From Lysobacterales bacterium (GTDB lineage Bacteria > Pseudomonadota > Gammaproteobacteria > Xanthomonadales > SZUA-5): 51,333 nucleotides of DNA. Made by a program: the position numbers and the translations under genes. Where the stretch lies: the NCBI GenBank assembly GCA_019187485.1, contig JABAQR010000027.1, positions 1 to 51,333 of the forward strand, read 5' to 3'. Of this stretch, positions 8,287 to 19,898 are shown piece after piece; the stretch's first letter is position 1; each line of letters begins with the position of its first letter. Under the pieces are notes generated by a model. It ran no database searches. It worked only from the letters and a program-made list of their open reading frames with translations, and was not told where the DNA came from.

Positions 8287-8314
8287 GACATATCATGTCA
8301 AGACATTTTATGTC
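8287..8314. promoter_or_regulatory. tandem GACAT-n3-ATGTC palindromes (putative operator)
   Basis: Two copies of GACATnnnATGTC, 8287-8299 and 8302-8314, follow one another with a 15-bp period. The inner halves also form ATGTC-AA-GACAT. The site lies in the divergent gap, 63 bp from the YjfI-like start and 140 bp from the pump start. The spacing suits two protein dimers bound side by side on the helix. The binding protein is unknown. Confidence 0.55.
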
Positions 8315-8391
8315 ATCCATCGCGAGTGAGTCGCAACTGCGTTCTCGTTACTCATTGCTACACAAATCTTTCGGAAGTCACATGGCCAAAA

Positions 8392-8413
8392 AGAGAATGA
8401 TCGTTCATTCTCT
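8392..8413. promoter_or_regulatory. TetR-type operator of the RND operon
   Basis: A 22-bp palindrome, AGAGAATGA-n4-TCATTCTCT, with a CG at its centre. The GAATGA/TCATTC half-sites and the spacing are those of AcrR-like TetR operators. It lies 41 bp upstream of the adaptor start and the operon ends with a TetR gene, so autorepression is the natural reading. Confidence 0.75.
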
Positions 8414-8453
8414 CGCTCATCCTTTAGACCGGCCTGTGCCGACTGGATGCACG

Positions 8454-9605
8454 ATGTCCCTGTCATGCGTCGCCCGCCTGCTGGCGGGAATCGTCCTGTT
8501 CTCGCTGTTGTTCGCCTGCGGCAGCGAAGCGCCCGCGCCCGCGCCGGGCATTCCCGAAGTCGCCGTGGTCACGTTGCAAACCGAGCCCGTCACGCTGACG
8601 CGCGAACTGCCCGGCCGCGTGAGCCCCTTCCTGGTGGCAGAAGTGCGGCCGCAGGTGGGCGGGTTGGTGCGCGAACGCCTGTTCGAAGAGGGCTCGCGGG
8701 TGCGGGCGGGGCAAGCGCTGTATCAACTCGACGACGCCAGTTGGCGCGCCGACGCGCAGAGCGCGCGGGCCGCACTGGCGCGCGCGCAGGCCACCTTGCG
8801 CGCGACGAAACTGCGCGCCGCGCGTGCTGCCGAGTTGGCGGCGAAGAGGCTGATCTCGGCGCAGGACAACGAAACCGCGATTGCCGAACTGGCGACCGCA
8901 CAGGCCGACGTCGGCGTCGCGCGCGCTGATCTGGAGCGCCGCGAGGTGAGTCTGGGGTATGCACGAATCCTGGCGCCGATCGGCGGACGCATCGGCAAGT
9001 CCAGCGTAACCCAGGGCGCGCTGGTGACGGCCAACCAGGACACCGCGCTGGCCACCATCCAGCAGTTGGATCCGATTTACGTCGACCTGACTCAGTCCAG
9101 CGCAGAACTGTTGCAGCTGCGACGGGAACTGGAGGCGGGTCGCCTCGACACCAGCGAAAGCCTGCCGGTGCGCATCCTGCTGGAGGACGGCAGTCGCTAC
9201 GCGCACGACGGCAAGCTCGCCTTCACCGACCTCAGCGTCGATCCGGCGACCGGCAGTTATTCGCTGCGGGTGGAAGTGGCCAACCCGGATGAGTTGTTGC
9301 TGCCCGGCATGTTCGTGCGCGCCGAGCTCGCCATCGGCCAGAGCAGCACGGCTTTGCTGGTGCCGCAGACGGCGATCCAGCGCGATGCCAAAGGCGGCGC
9401 CTGGGCTTGGCTGGTCGACGACGATGGCAAGGTTGCGCGGCGCGCGGTCCAGGTCCGCCGCACCGTGGGCGACCGCTGGCTGGTGGAAACCGGCCTGAAC
9501 GCCGGCGACCGGGTGATCGTCGAGGGCGTGCAGAAGGTACGCGCCGACAGCAAGGTCGCGGTGGTCGAACGCGCCGCCGCGCCCGCCGCGCTTCCTCAGG
9601 GTTGA
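8454..9605 (+). CDS. RND efflux periplasmic adaptor lipoprotein (AcrA/MexA type)
   Basis: 383 residues from the ATG at 8454. The signal peptide ends in a lipobox (LLFAC, Cys22), as in AcrA and MexA. The barrel-sandwich hybrid (ELPGRVSPFLVAEVRPQVGG), an alpha-hairpin (about 90-160, LISAQDNETAIAELATAQAD) and the beta-barrel region (GSRYAHDGKLAFTDLSVDP) follow in the usual order. It bridges the inner-membrane pump and a TolC-like outer channel. An upstream in-frame start at 8295 would place the TetR operator inside the gene and precede the signal peptide, so it is rejected. The pump gene follows after 6 bp. Confidence 0.92.
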   Translation: MSLSCVARLLAGIVLFSLLFACGSEAPAPAPGIPEVAVVTLQTEPVTLTRELPGRVSPFLVAEVRPQVGGLVRERLFEEGSRVRAGQALYQLDDASWRADAQSARAALARAQATLRATKLRAARAAELAAKRLISAQDNETAIAELATAQADVGVARADLERREVSLGYARILAPIGGRIGKSSVTQGALVTANQDTALATIQQLDPIYVDLTQSSAELLQLRRELEAGRLDTSESLPVRILLEDGSRYAHDGKLAFTDLSVDPATGSYSLRVEVANPDELLLPGMFVRAELAIGQSSTALLVPQTAIQRDAKGGAWAWLVDDDGKVARRAVQVRRTVGDRWLVETGLNAGDRVIVEGVQKVRADSKVAVVERAAAPAALPQG

Positions 9606-9611
9606 TCGGAC

Positions 9612-12600
9612 ATGGCGCGATTTTTCATCGATAGGCCGATCTTCGCCTGGGTCATCGCGATCATCGTCATGCTCGCCGGCGTGCTCTCGCTGGGCCGGTT
9701 GCCGATCTCGCGTTACCCGAGCATCGCCCCACCCACCATCAGCATCGGCGCCAGCTATCCGGGGGCAACCGCACAGGCGGCGGAAAACTCGGTGACCCAG
9801 GTGATCGAGCAATCGATGACCGGACTCGACGGACTCGAGTACATGTCCGCCACCAGCGATTCCAGCGGCCAGGTGAACGTCACCCTGACCTTCGCCAGCG
9901 GCACCGACCCGGACGTCGCCCAGGTACAGGTGCAGAACAAGTTGCAAGTGGCCAGCGTGCTGCTGCCGGCCATCGTGCAACAGCAGGGTTTGCGTGTGAG
10001 CAAGTCCAGCGCCGGCTTCCTGCAAGTGGTCGGCTTCGTTTCCGAGGATGGCAGCATGGAGCGAGGCGACATCTCCGACTACGTGTCGTCCAACCTGGTC
10101 GATCCGCTCAGCCGCGTGCCCGGGGTCGGCAGCGTGCAGGTCTTCGGCGGCAAGTACGCGATGCGCATCTGGCTGGACCCGGACAAACTCGCCAGCTACC
10201 GTTTGTCTCCATCCGACCTGGTGGCCGCGATCCGCGCGCAAAACGCGCAGGTGGCGGTGGGCCAACTCGGCGCGACGCCGGCGGTGGCCGGCCAGCAGAT
10301 CAACGCGCCGGTGACCGCGCAGGACCGCTTGCAGACGCCCGAGCAGTTCCGCGCGATCGTGTTGCGCAGCGAGCGCGACGGCTCGGTGCTGCGCCTGGGC
10401 GATGTCGCACGGGTGGAACTCGGCTCCGAGAGTTATGGCGTGATCAGCCGCTACAACGGCAAACCGGCCTCGGGTCTGGCGGTGTCGCTGGCGACCAACG
10501 CCAATGCACTGACCACCGCGCAAGGCGTGGCCGAGCTGCTCGAGCGCATGAAACCTTCCTTTCCACACGGCCTGAAGGCAGTGGTGCCCTTCGATTCCAC
10601 ACCCTTCGTGCGCGCCTCGATTCAGGAAGTACTCAAGACCCTGTCGGAAGCGGTGCTGCTCGTATTCCTGGTGATGTACTTGTTCCTGCAGAACCTGCGC
10701 GCCACGCTGATTCCCACCATCGCCGTGCCGGTGGTCTTGCTCGGCACGCTCGCGGTGCTGCTGGCGCTGGGCTTCTCGATCAACATGCTGACCATGTTCG
10801 CAATGGTGTTGGCGATCGGCCTGCTGGTCGACGACGCCATCGTGGTGGTCGAGAACGTCGAGCGCCTGATGCGTGAGGAAGGCCTGTCGCCGCTGGAGGC
10901 CACGCGCAAATCGATGGACCAGATCACCGGTGCCCTGGTCGGGATCGGCCTGGTGCTGGCCGCCGTGTTCGTGCCGATGGCCTTCCTGAGTGGTTCCACC
11001 GGCGTGATCTATCGTCAGTTCACCGCCACCATCGTCTCCGCGATGGCGCTCTCGGTGCTGGTCGCCATCGTGCTGACGCCGGCGCTGTGCGCCACCCTGC
11101 TCAAGCCTGGGGAGCACCTCGGCAGTGGCGCCTTCTTCGATTGGTTCAATCGCAGCTTCGATGCGGCCAATCGCCGCTATCGGGGCGTGGTCGGCCGCAT
11201 GCTGCGTCGCGGTGGTCGCTTTCTTGCGCTGTTCGCGGCGTTGTCGGCGGTGGCTGCCTTCGTCTACCTGCGGCTGCCTTCCTCCTTCCTGCCCGATGAG
11301 GATCAGGGCACGCTGTTCACCATCGTGCAGGCTCCGGTGGGCGCCACCCAGGAGCGCACCGGTGCGGTCATGCGACAGGTGGAGCATTACTACAGCGCCG
11401 AGGAGGCGCAGCACATCGAATCGGTGTTCGCGGTGCAGGGTTTCAGCTTCAGCGGCGGTGGGCAGAACAGCGGCATGGCCTTCGTCAAACTCAAGGACTG
11501 GGCCGAGCGCAAGGCCGCAGACGCCGGCGTACAAGCCATCGTCGGCCGCGCGATGGGAGCTTTCGGCGCGATCAAGGACGCGATGGTGTTCGCGGTGGCG
11601 CCGCCGCCGGTCTCCGAACTCGGCCAGACCGGCGGTTTCACCTTCTATCTGATGGACAATAACGGCGCCGGTCATGCCGCGCTGATGGCGGCGCGCAACC
11701 AGTTGCTGGAGGCAGCCGGGAAAAGTCCGCTGTTGACCGGCGTGCGCCCCAACGGCCAGGAAGACACGCCACAGTTCCGCCTCGATCTCGATACCGCGAA
11801 GGCGAGTGCGCTGGGGGTCTCGCTGGCGGAACTCAACGAGACCCTCGCGATCAGTTGGGGCGGTCGCTACATCGACGACTTCATCGACCGCAACCGGGTC
11901 AAGCGCGTCTACGTACAGGCAGATGCGCCTTTCCGCATGCTGCCGGAGGATTTCAATCGTTGGCATGTTCGCAACAGTGCCGGCGAGATGGTGCCGATGT
12001 CGGCGATCGCGCGCGGGCGCTGGGATTACGGATCGCCGCGGCTGGAACGCTACAACGGCGTCGGTGCGATCAACATCACTGGCGCGCCGGCTGCCGGCGT
12101 CAGCTCTGGTGCGGCGATGGCGGAGATCGAGCGTCTGGTCGCGGAGCTGCCGGCCGGTTTCGGCATCGCCTGGAGCGGCGCCTCGCACCAGGAACGCGTC
12201 GCCGATGCGCAGACGCCGATGCTGTACGCACTGTCGCTGCTGATCGTGTTCCTGTGCCTGGCCGCGCTCTACGAGAGCTGGTCGATCCCGACCGCAGTGC
12301 TGATGGTGGTGCCGCTCGGCATCCTCGGCACCGTGTTGTTCACCTGGGCGCGCGGCCTCGAGCGCGACGTCTATTTCCAGGTGGGCATGCTGGCCACCGT
12401 GGGCCTGTCCAGCAAGAACGCGGTGCTCATCATCGAGTTCGCCAAGGCCAACGTGGAGCGCGGCATGAACCTCATCGAAGGCACCCTGGCGGCCATCGGC
12501 GACCGCCTTCGCCCGATCCTGATGACCTCGATCGCCTTCGGCTTCGGCGTGTTGCCGCTGGCGCTGGCCAGCGGTGCGGGCTCCGGCGCACAACGCGCGA

Positions 12601-12719
12601 TCGGCACCGGCGTGATCGGTGGCATGCTCACGGGCACCTTCCTCGGCCTGTTCTTCATTCCGCTGTTCTTCGTGACGATCCGCAGGCTGCTCGCCGGCCG
12701 CGTGCGGGTGGCGCCGTGA
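9612..12719 (+). CDS. RND multidrug efflux permease (AcrB/MexB, HAE1 type)
   Basis: 1035 residues, the usual AcrB length. The first membrane helix ([18 protein letters not shown]) and porter domains precede the TM4 proton-relay pair Asp407-Asp408 ([18 protein letters not shown]), which falls at exactly the AcrB numbering. The TM10 Lys is at 935 ([17 protein letters not shown]). It is a proton-driven trimeric pump exporting hydrophobic drugs through the adaptor and an outer channel. No outer-membrane gene lies in this operon; the TolC at 21874 is the nearest candidate. The stop overlaps the GTG of the TetR gene. Confidence 0.95.
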   Translation: MARFFIDRPIFAWVIAIIVMLAGVLSLGRLPISRYPSIAPPTISIGASYPGATAQAAENSVTQVIEQSMTGLDGLEYMSATSDSSGQVNVTLTFASGTDPDVAQVQVQNKLQVASVLLPAIVQQQGLRVSKSSAGFLQVVGFVSEDGSMERGDISDYVSSNLVDPLSRVPGVGSVQVFGGKYAMRIWLDPDKLASYRLSPSDLVAAIRAQNAQVAVGQLGATPAVAGQQINAPVTAQDRLQTPEQFRAIVLRSERDGSVLRLGDVARVELGSESYGVISRYNGKPASGLAVSLATNANALTTAQGVAELLERMKPSFPHGLKAVVPFDSTPFVRASIQEVLKTLSEAVLLVFLVMYLFLQNLRATLIPTIAVPVVLLGTLAVLLALGFSINMLTMFAMVLAIGLLVDDAIVVVENVERLMREEGLSPLEATRKSMDQITGALVGIGLVLAAVFVPMAFLSGSTGVIYRQFTATIVSAMALSVLVAIVLTPALCATLLKPGEHLGSGAFFDWFNRSFDAANRRYRGVVGRMLRRGGRFLALFAALSAVAAFVYLRLPSSFLPDEDQGTLFTIVQAPVGATQERTGAVMRQVEHYYSAEEAQHIESVFAVQGFSFSGGGQNSGMAFVKLKDWAERKAADAGVQAIVGRAMGAFGAIKDAMVFAVAPPPVSELGQTGGFTFYLMDNNGAGHAALMAARNQLLEAAGKSPLLTGVRPNGQEDTPQFRLDLDTAKASALGVSLAELNETLAISWGGRYIDDFIDRNRVKRVYVQADAPFRMLPEDFNRWHVRNSAGEMVPMSAIARGRWDYGSPRLERYNGVGAINITGAPAAGVSSGAAMAEIERLVAELPAGFGIAWSGASHQERVADAQTPMLYALSLLIVFLCLAALYESWSIPTAVLMVVPLGILGTVLFTWARGLERDVYFQVGMLATVGLSSKNAVLIIEFAKANVERGMNLIEGTLAAIGDRLRPILMTSIAFGFGVLPLALASGAGSGAQRAIGTGVIGGMLTGTFLGLFFIPLFFVTIRRLLAGRVRVAP

Positions 12720-13333
12720 GCGCGCCGCAGACCGCACGCACCGAGGCGCAGCGCGAGCGCATCCTGGCGGCGGCGCAGCGCTGCTTCATCCGTCACGGTT
12801 TCCACGCAGCGGGCATGGCCGGCATCGCCGAGGCGGCCGGCATGAGTCCGGGCCTGATTTACCGCTATTTCGACAGCAAGAACGCGATCATTCTGGCGAT
12901 CATCGAGCGCCAGTTGCTGGAGCGTCGAGCCGGCATCGATTCGTTGCCGGCGCAACCGGACTGGGAACAGCGCATCCGCGAGCTGTTCCTCGGCTGGCAA
13001 CGTGGCGAAGACACATGGATGAATGCGGCGCTCTTCCTCGAAACCAGCGCCCAGGCCACCCGCGACCCGGCCGTCGCATCCGCACTGGCAGCCGCCGACG
13101 CGGATATCCGCGAGCATTTCCTCGCCTGGATGCGTGCGCAGGCGCAGGCGCAGGCGGCGTCGGTAGACGAGGCGGATTTGCGGGCACGGGCGCTGGCCCT
13201 GCAGAGCTTCATCGAAGGCCTCGCCATCCGCGCCGTGCGCGAACCGCTGCTGGAGGACGTTCGGGTGGCGGCGGCGATGCGCCAACTGCTGCCCTCGCTG
13301 CTGCATTTTCCCGCTCCGACGAGCAAACCCTGA
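12716..13333 (+). CDS. TetR/AcrR family repressor of the RND pump
   Basis: 205 residues from a GTG start that overlaps the pump stop (GTGA). The N-terminal helix-turn-helix is typical: [20 protein letters not shown], then [20 protein letters not shown]. The C-terminal ligand domain is helical and less conserved. Being the last gene of the operon it regulates, it most likely binds the 22-bp palindrome at 8392-8413 and is released by pump substrates. The gene converges with thiC, 76 bp away; no strong terminator is seen between them. Confidence 0.9.
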   Translation: MSAPQTARTEAQRERILAAAQRCFIRHGFHAAGMAGIAEAAGMSPGLIYRYFDSKNAIILAIIERQLLERRAGIDSLPAQPDWEQRIRELFLGWQRGEDTWMNAALFLETSAQATRDPAVASALAAADADIREHFLAWMRAQAQAQAASVDEADLRARALALQSFIEGLAIRAVREPLLEDVRVAAAMRQLLPSLLHFPAPTSKP

Positions 13334-13409
13334 CTCGAGGAACTGCGGCAAGCCGGCTGATCCCAGCGAGGCGCCCATCCCTCGCGGGTCGGGAGCCTGG
13401 GCGAGAAGC

Positions 13410-15434
<2,025 letters not shown>

Positions 15435-15522
15435 GGGGCGGATTGTAACGCAGTGGGGGTGGTCAGTCTTCCAATCCGGGCCACCTGCCCGGGTCGCCAA
15501 CCGAATCTCGAAGGAAGCGCAG

Positions 15523-15577
15523 GAGCTGGTTTACCCCGCGACCGGGCCGCCTCGCGGTCGCGCGGCAAACCCGCCCA
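15523..15577. repeat. REP-like palindrome, copy 2
   Basis: GGTTTACCCCGCGACCGG at 15528-15545 is identical to 7028-7045, and the facing sequence (CGCGCGGCAAACCCGCC) gives a looser hairpin than copy 1. It lies between the riboswitch and the end of the oligopeptidase gene. The rest of that gap (15435-15658) holds no gene that I can see. Confidence 0.65.
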
Positions 15578-15658
15578 CGGCCGGTCTCCGGCCTTCGATG
15601 CGCGACGGAGTGCAGCGAAGCGGTGCGGGATGAGCTCCCACGGAAAACCGTTGGCAGA

Positions 15659-17737
15659 TCAACGCAACTCACGCGCGAAGAAAGTCCAGGCGAGCGCGGT
15701 CATGAAGGCGCGCTGGGCGTTGTTCGCGGCGCCGCCGTGGCCGCCTTCGATGTTCTCGAAGTACAGCACGTCGTGGCCCTGACCCTTCATCTTCGCGACC
15801 ATCTTGCGCGCATGACCCGGATGGACGCGATCGTCGCGGGTGGAGGTGGTGAACAGCGTGCGCGGATATTTCACGTCGGCCTTGACATTGTGGTACGGCG
15901 AGAAGGTCTGGATGAACTCCCATTCCTTCGGGTCGTCCGGATTGCCGTACTCACCCATCCACGAGGCGCCGGCCAGCAGCGTGTGGTAGCGCTGCATGTC
16001 GAGCAGCGGCACCTGGCAGACGATCGCGCCCCACAGGGCCGGGCGCAGGGTGAGCATGTTGCCCATCAGCAGGCCACCGTTGGAGCCACCCAACGTGCCG
16101 AGGTGCGGGGTGGAGGTGACCTTGCGCGCGATCAGGTCCTCGGCCACCGCGATGAAGTCCTCGTAGGCCTTGTGCCGATTGGCCTTCAGCGCCGCCTGGT
16201 GCCACTTCGGCCCGAACTCGCCGCCGCCGCGGATGTTGGCGACCACGTAGACGCCGCCCTTGTTGAGCCAGGAATCGCCGATCGCCGCGCTGTAGTTCGG
16301 CGTCATCGAGACCTCGAAGCCACCGTAGCCGTAAAGCACGGTCGGATTGCTGCCGTCGAGCTTCAGGTCCTTCTTCGCCACCTGGAAGTAGGGCACGCGG
16401 GTGCCGTCGGCGCTGGTCGCCTCGTGCTGGCTGACCGCCAGGCCCGAGACGTCGAAGAAGGCCGGCATCGACTTCAGTGTCTCGGGCGCGCCCTTGCCGA
16501 CCTCGCCGTGGAGCAGGCTGGTCGGGGTCAGGAAATCGGTGACGGTGACGAAGTAGGCATCCGACTCGGTGGCATCGACCGCGCCGACGCTGACCGTGCC
16601 GAACTCCGGCAGGCCCGGCAGCGGCTCGCGCTTCCAGCCCTCCGCGCCCGCGGTGAGCACGTACAGCCGGTTCTTCACGTTGTCGAGCTCATTGACGATG
16701 ATGTGGTTCAGCGTCGGCGTGTAGCCGGCCAGCGAGGAGCGCTCGGTCGGCGTGAACAGCGCGGCGAGATCGCGTTTGCCGGCCATGTACTCGTCCAGCT
16801 TGGTCGCCAGCAGCGCGCCCGCCGGCCAGGTCTTGCCGCCGACGGTCCAGTCCTCGCGCAGTTCGATCAGCAGCCACTCGCGGTGCAGGTTGACGTTGGC
16901 GCTGTCCTGCTTGTCGATCTTCACCAGCTTGCCGTCCTGCAGCAGGAAGGCCTCGTTGGTGTAGAAGGTGATGCCGCGATACACCCCCTGGCGCTGGAAA
17001 CCCGGCGTGGTGTCGGCAAAGGCATAGGCCCAGACGTCTTCCGGCTTGCCCTCGAAGACAGTTTCCGCGGCCGCCAGCGGCGTGCCGCGCTTCCAGCGCT
17101 TGGCGATGCGCGCGTAGCCGGAGGTGGTCATCGAGCCCGGACCGAAATCGGTGCCGACAAACACGGTGTCCTGGTCGATCCAGGAGATGCCGCTCTTGGC
17201 TTCCTCCAATTCGAATCCGCCCTCGACGAAGGACTTGCTGACCGTGTCGAACTCGCGCACGACGGTGGCGTCGGCGCCGCCGATCGACAGCGACATCAGG
17301 CAGCGGCGGTATTCGGGCTCCAGGCACTCGGCGCCGGAAAACACCCAGTTCTTGTCCTCGGCCTTGGCCAGCGCGTCGAGGTCCAGCACCGTCTCCCAGG
17401 CCGGCTCCGCCTTGCGGTACTCGTCCAGCGAGGTGCGCCGCCACAGGCCGCGCGGGTTCGCTGCATCGCGCCAGAAGTTGTAGTAATGCGGCCCCATCTT
17501 GTCGACATAGGGAATGCGCGCATCGGAATCGAGGATCTCCAGCGTGCGCGCCTGGATCCGCTTGAAGTCGCCCGAGCGCGTCAGCTCATCGACACTGTCC
17601 TCGTTCTGGGTGCGCACCCAGGACAACGCTTTCTCGTCCTCCACGGCTTCCAGCCACTGGTTGGGATCGGCGGCTGGTCCTTTGGCGTGGGCGTGCATGG
17701 CGGAAAGCAGCAGCAGGGTGGGCAGGGCGCGGCGCAT
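15659..17737 (-). CDS. prolyl oligopeptidase family serine peptidase (S9A), exported
   Basis: 692 residues with a short signal peptide (MRRALPTLLLLSAMHAHA). An N-terminal beta-propeller region is followed by an alpha/beta hydrolase domain. The catalytic serine lies in GTLGGSNGGLLMGN, the acid in TRDDRVHPGHA and the histidine in IEGGHGGAANN. S9A enzymes cut after proline in short peptides; a signal peptide puts this one in the periplasm or outside. Length fits the family. It stands alone between thiC and the divergent HlyD gene, with about 150 bp for both promoters. Confidence 0.93.
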   Translation of the reverse strand: MRRALPTLLLLSAMHAHAKGPAADPNQWLEAVEDEKALSWVRTQNEDSVDELTRSGDFKRIQARTLEILDSDARIPYVDKMGPHYYNFWRDAANPRGLWRRTSLDEYRKAEPAWETVLDLDALAKAEDKNWVFSGAECLEPEYRRCLMSLSIGGADATVVREFDTVSKSFVEGGFELEEAKSGISWIDQDTVFVGTDFGPGSMTTSGYARIAKRWKRGTPLAAAETVFEGKPEDVWAYAFADTTPGFQRQGVYRGITFYTNEAFLLQDGKLVKIDKQDSANVNLHREWLLIELREDWTVGGKTWPAGALLATKLDEYMAGKRDLAALFTPTERSSLAGYTPTLNHIIVNELDNVKNRLYVLTAGAEGWKREPLPGLPEFGTVSVGAVDATESDAYFVTVTDFLTPTSLLHGEVGKGAPETLKSMPAFFDVSGLAVSQHEATSADGTRVPYFQVAKKDLKLDGSNPTVLYGYGGFEVSMTPNYSAAIGDSWLNKGGVYVVANIRGGGEFGPKWHQAALKANRHKAYEDFIAVAEDLIARKVTSTPHLGTLGGSNGGLLMGNMLTLRPALWGAIVCQVPLLDMQRYHTLLAGASWMGEYGNPDDPKEWEFIQTFSPYHNVKADVKYPRTLFTTSTRDDRVHPGHARKMVAKMKGQGHDVLYFENIEGGHGGAANNAQRAFMTALAWTFFARELR

Positions 17738-17885
17738 GGGGGCGGAGTCGCAACACAGGGGCGCGCGAGGCTAGGTGATGCCGGCGGCGCTGTCATGTGC
17801 CGTTGATCCTGGGCCGATGGGTTGCTGGTCGTTGGTCGGCGAGAGGACTAGCATTGGACGATCTTCGCAGTCGCAGGTGCCGGTG

Positions 17886-18821
17886 GTGCGTCCCACGATC
17901 ATCGTCCTGCCGATGCTGCTCGCCGGCTGTCACTCGTCGCCGCCGGACGGTTATCAGGGCTATCTGGAGGCCGACTACGCCTTCATCGGTGCGCCGGTGG
18001 CCGGACGCCTGCGAACGCTGTCGGTGGCGCGCGGCGAAGCGGTCGTCGCCGGCGCGGCGCTGTTCGCGCTGGATGACGAACTCGAACGGCAGCAACTGGC
18101 CGAAGCGCAGGCGCGCCTGCAGCAGGCGCGTGCGCAGCGCGCCGACCTCGGCCTCGGCCGTCGGCCGGAGGAGATCCGCGTGATCGCCGAGCGCGTGCGC
18201 GAGGCTCGCTCCGCGCTCGACCTGGCCGAGCGCGAGTGGAAGCGCGTTCGCGATCTGCAGCAGCGCGGGCTTGCTTCCACCGACGCGCTCGACCGCGCCG
18301 CGGCCGCGCGGACACAGGCGCAGGCGCGCGTCGCCTCGACCACCGCGGAGCAGCGCAGCGCCGAATTGGCCGGCCGCAGCGACGCGCTCGCCGCGGCCGA
18401 CGCGGCCGTGGCTGCTGCGCAGGCGGTGGTCGAACAGGCGCGCTGGCGGGTGGCGCAGACCGCGGTGAACGCGACCGTCCCCGGACAGGTCGACGACACC
18501 CTGTTCCAGCCTGGTGAGTGGGTGCCGGCTGGCGCGCCGGTGGTCAAGCTGCTGCCGGCCCAGGGGCCCTTCGTGCGCTTCTTCGTGCCGGTGTCGGAGT
18601 TGCCGCAATGGACCGCGGGCACGACCGTCCGGGTCGAGTGCACCGGCTGTCCGCCGGACCTGCAAGCCACCGTCGGCTTCATCGCCAGCGCTCCCGAATT
18701 CACCCCGCCCGTCATCTACAGCGAGTCGCGCAGTGAGGACCTGGTGTTCCGCATCGAGGCCGTGCTGGCGCAGCCCACCGCGTTGGCACCCGGGTTGCCG
18801 GTGCGGGTGAGGCGGCCGTGA
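17886..18821 (+). CDS. HlyD/YbhG-like periplasmic adaptor of an ABC exporter
   Basis: About 311 residues from the GTG at 17886. The first residues, VRPTIIVLPMLLAGC, form a short lipoprotein signal with a good lipobox. A biotinyl-lipoyl-like half (GYLEADYAFIGAPVAGRLRT), a long coiled-coil hairpin (EREWKRVRDLQQRGLASTDAL) and the returning half (WVPAGAPVVKLLPAQGPFVR) give the HlyD order. The start is uncertain: GTG 17877 and frames open further upstream are possible, none with a strong ribosome site. It heads the ABC block and should join its ATPase and permease to TolC. Confidence 0.82.
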   Translation: MRPTIIVLPMLLAGCHSSPPDGYQGYLEADYAFIGAPVAGRLRTLSVARGEAVVAGAALFALDDELERQQLAEAQARLQQARAQRADLGLGRRPEEIRVIAERVREARSALDLAEREWKRVRDLQQRGLASTDALDRAAAARTQAQARVASTTAEQRSAELAGRSDALAAADAAVAAAQAVVEQARWRVAQTAVNATVPGQVDDTLFQPGEWVPAGAPVVKLLPAQGPFVRFFVPVSELPQWTAGTTVRVECTGCPPDLQATVGFIASAPEFTPPVIYSESRSEDLVFRIEAVLAQPTALAPGLPVRVRRP

Positions 18822-18830
18822 GCCAGTGTT

Positions 18831-18909
18831 GGTATGGGTTGTTGGTGTTGGTTTCGCGGCCGACTGGCCGCTGAGGGTGTGACGTGATCCAACACCAGCA
18901 ACCAACACC
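18831..18909. repeat. nested inverted repeat over the adaptor-ATPase junction
   Basis: Arms 18831-18851 and 18889-18909 are 21 bp long, inverted and match at 17 positions (core TTGTTGGTGTTGG). In their middle lies a perfect 6-4-6 hairpin, GCGGCC-GACT-GGCCGC, at 18856-18871. A third single copy (GGGTTGCTGGTCGTTGG) stands at 17819-17836 in front of the adaptor gene. The right arm covers the first codons of the ATPase. Confidence 0.7.
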
Positions 18910-19828
18910 CACACCGTCTCACCCTCCCGCCATCGATGTCCACGGCCTCACCAAGTCCTTCGCCGGCAAACGGGTCGTCGACGGGCTGGACCTTCGGGTG
19001 GAGCGCGGCGCGATCTACGGCTTCCTCGGACCGAATGGCAGCGGCAAGACCACCTCGATCCGCATGCTCTGCGGCCTGCTGACCGCCGATTCCGGCGAAG
19101 GCACTTGCCTGGGCCTTGACGTGCGCCGGCAGAGCGCGCAGATCAAGGCCCAGGTGGGGTACATGACCCAGAAGTTCACCTGGTGGGAAGACCTGACGAT
19201 CGAGGAGAACCTGCGTTTCGCGGCGCGCATGCACGGCATCGCACGGGCGCCGCGAGTGATCGAAGGCGCACTCGAACGCCTCGGCCTCGCGCAGCGACGG
19301 CGACAGCTGGCCGGCGAGCTGTCCGGGGGCTGGAAGCAGCGCCTGGCACTCGCTGCCTGCCTGCTGCACCAACCGAAACTGCTGTTGCTGGACGAACCCA
19401 CCGCCGGCGTCGATCCGAAGGCGCGTCGCGACTTCTGGGCCGAGATTCACGCGCTCGCACGCGAGGGCCTGACGGTGCTGGTGTCGACGCACTACATGGA
19501 CGAAGCGGAGCGCTGCCACCGACTCGCCTACATCAACGCCGGCCGACTGCTCGCCGAAGGTACGCCGGCGCAGATCCTGGCGCGAGTCGGCCTGTCCACG
19601 TTCGCGATCCATGGAGTGCCGGGCGCGGCCGTCGCCGAGCTCAAGGCGCTCGCCGGAGTCGAACAGGTGGTGCCGTTCGGCTTGCGCCTGCATGTCTCCG
19701 GCACCGACTCGCGGGTGCTGGCGGACAGCGTCGGCGCCTTCGGGCACCGCCATCAGCTGACCTGGGAACCGGTCGACGCGACCCTCGAAGACGCTTTCAT
19801 CGCGCTCATGCGGGGCGGGCACGGATGA
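18884..19828 (+). CDS. ABC exporter ATP-binding protein
   Basis: 314 residues with Walker A GPNGSGKTTS, signature LSGGWKQRL, Walker B LLLLDEPTAGVD and the switch His in STHYMDEAE. It belongs to the ABC-2 / DrrA-YbhF class with a single nucleotide domain, so it must dimerise. The start used is GTG 18884; its first 12 codons lie in the right arm of a repeat (QHQQPTPTP), so the native N-terminus may have been extended by it. No better downstream start precedes IDVHGLTKSFAGKRV. It lies 62 bp after the adaptor and 70 bp before the permease. Confidence 0.92.
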   Translation: MIQHQQPTPTPSHPPAIDVHGLTKSFAGKRVVDGLDLRVERGAIYGFLGPNGSGKTTSIRMLCGLLTADSGEGTCLGLDVRRQSAQIKAQVGYMTQKFTWWEDLTIEENLRFAARMHGIARAPRVIEGALERLGLAQRRRQLAGELSGGWKQRLALAACLLHQPKLLLLDEPTAGVDPKARRDFWAEIHALAREGLTVLVSTHYMDEAERCHRLAYINAGRLLAEGTPAQILARVGLSTFAIHGVPGAAVAELKALAGVEQVVPFGLRLHVSGTDSRVLADSVGAFGHRHQLTWEPVDATLEDAFIALMRGGHG

Positions 19829-19898
19829 GCGCAGCGCGCCGCATGCGGAAACACCACCCGGAAGGGACGGCAGCCCGGTGGGCGCAGGCCGTTGCGCG

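Noticed and set aside
8463..12737. 1424-codon minus-strand frame opposite the RND pump genes
   Set aside because: The plus strand encodes two well-known proteins with catalytic residues at standard places; the opposite frame is His/Gln/Arg-rich and crosses gene borders.
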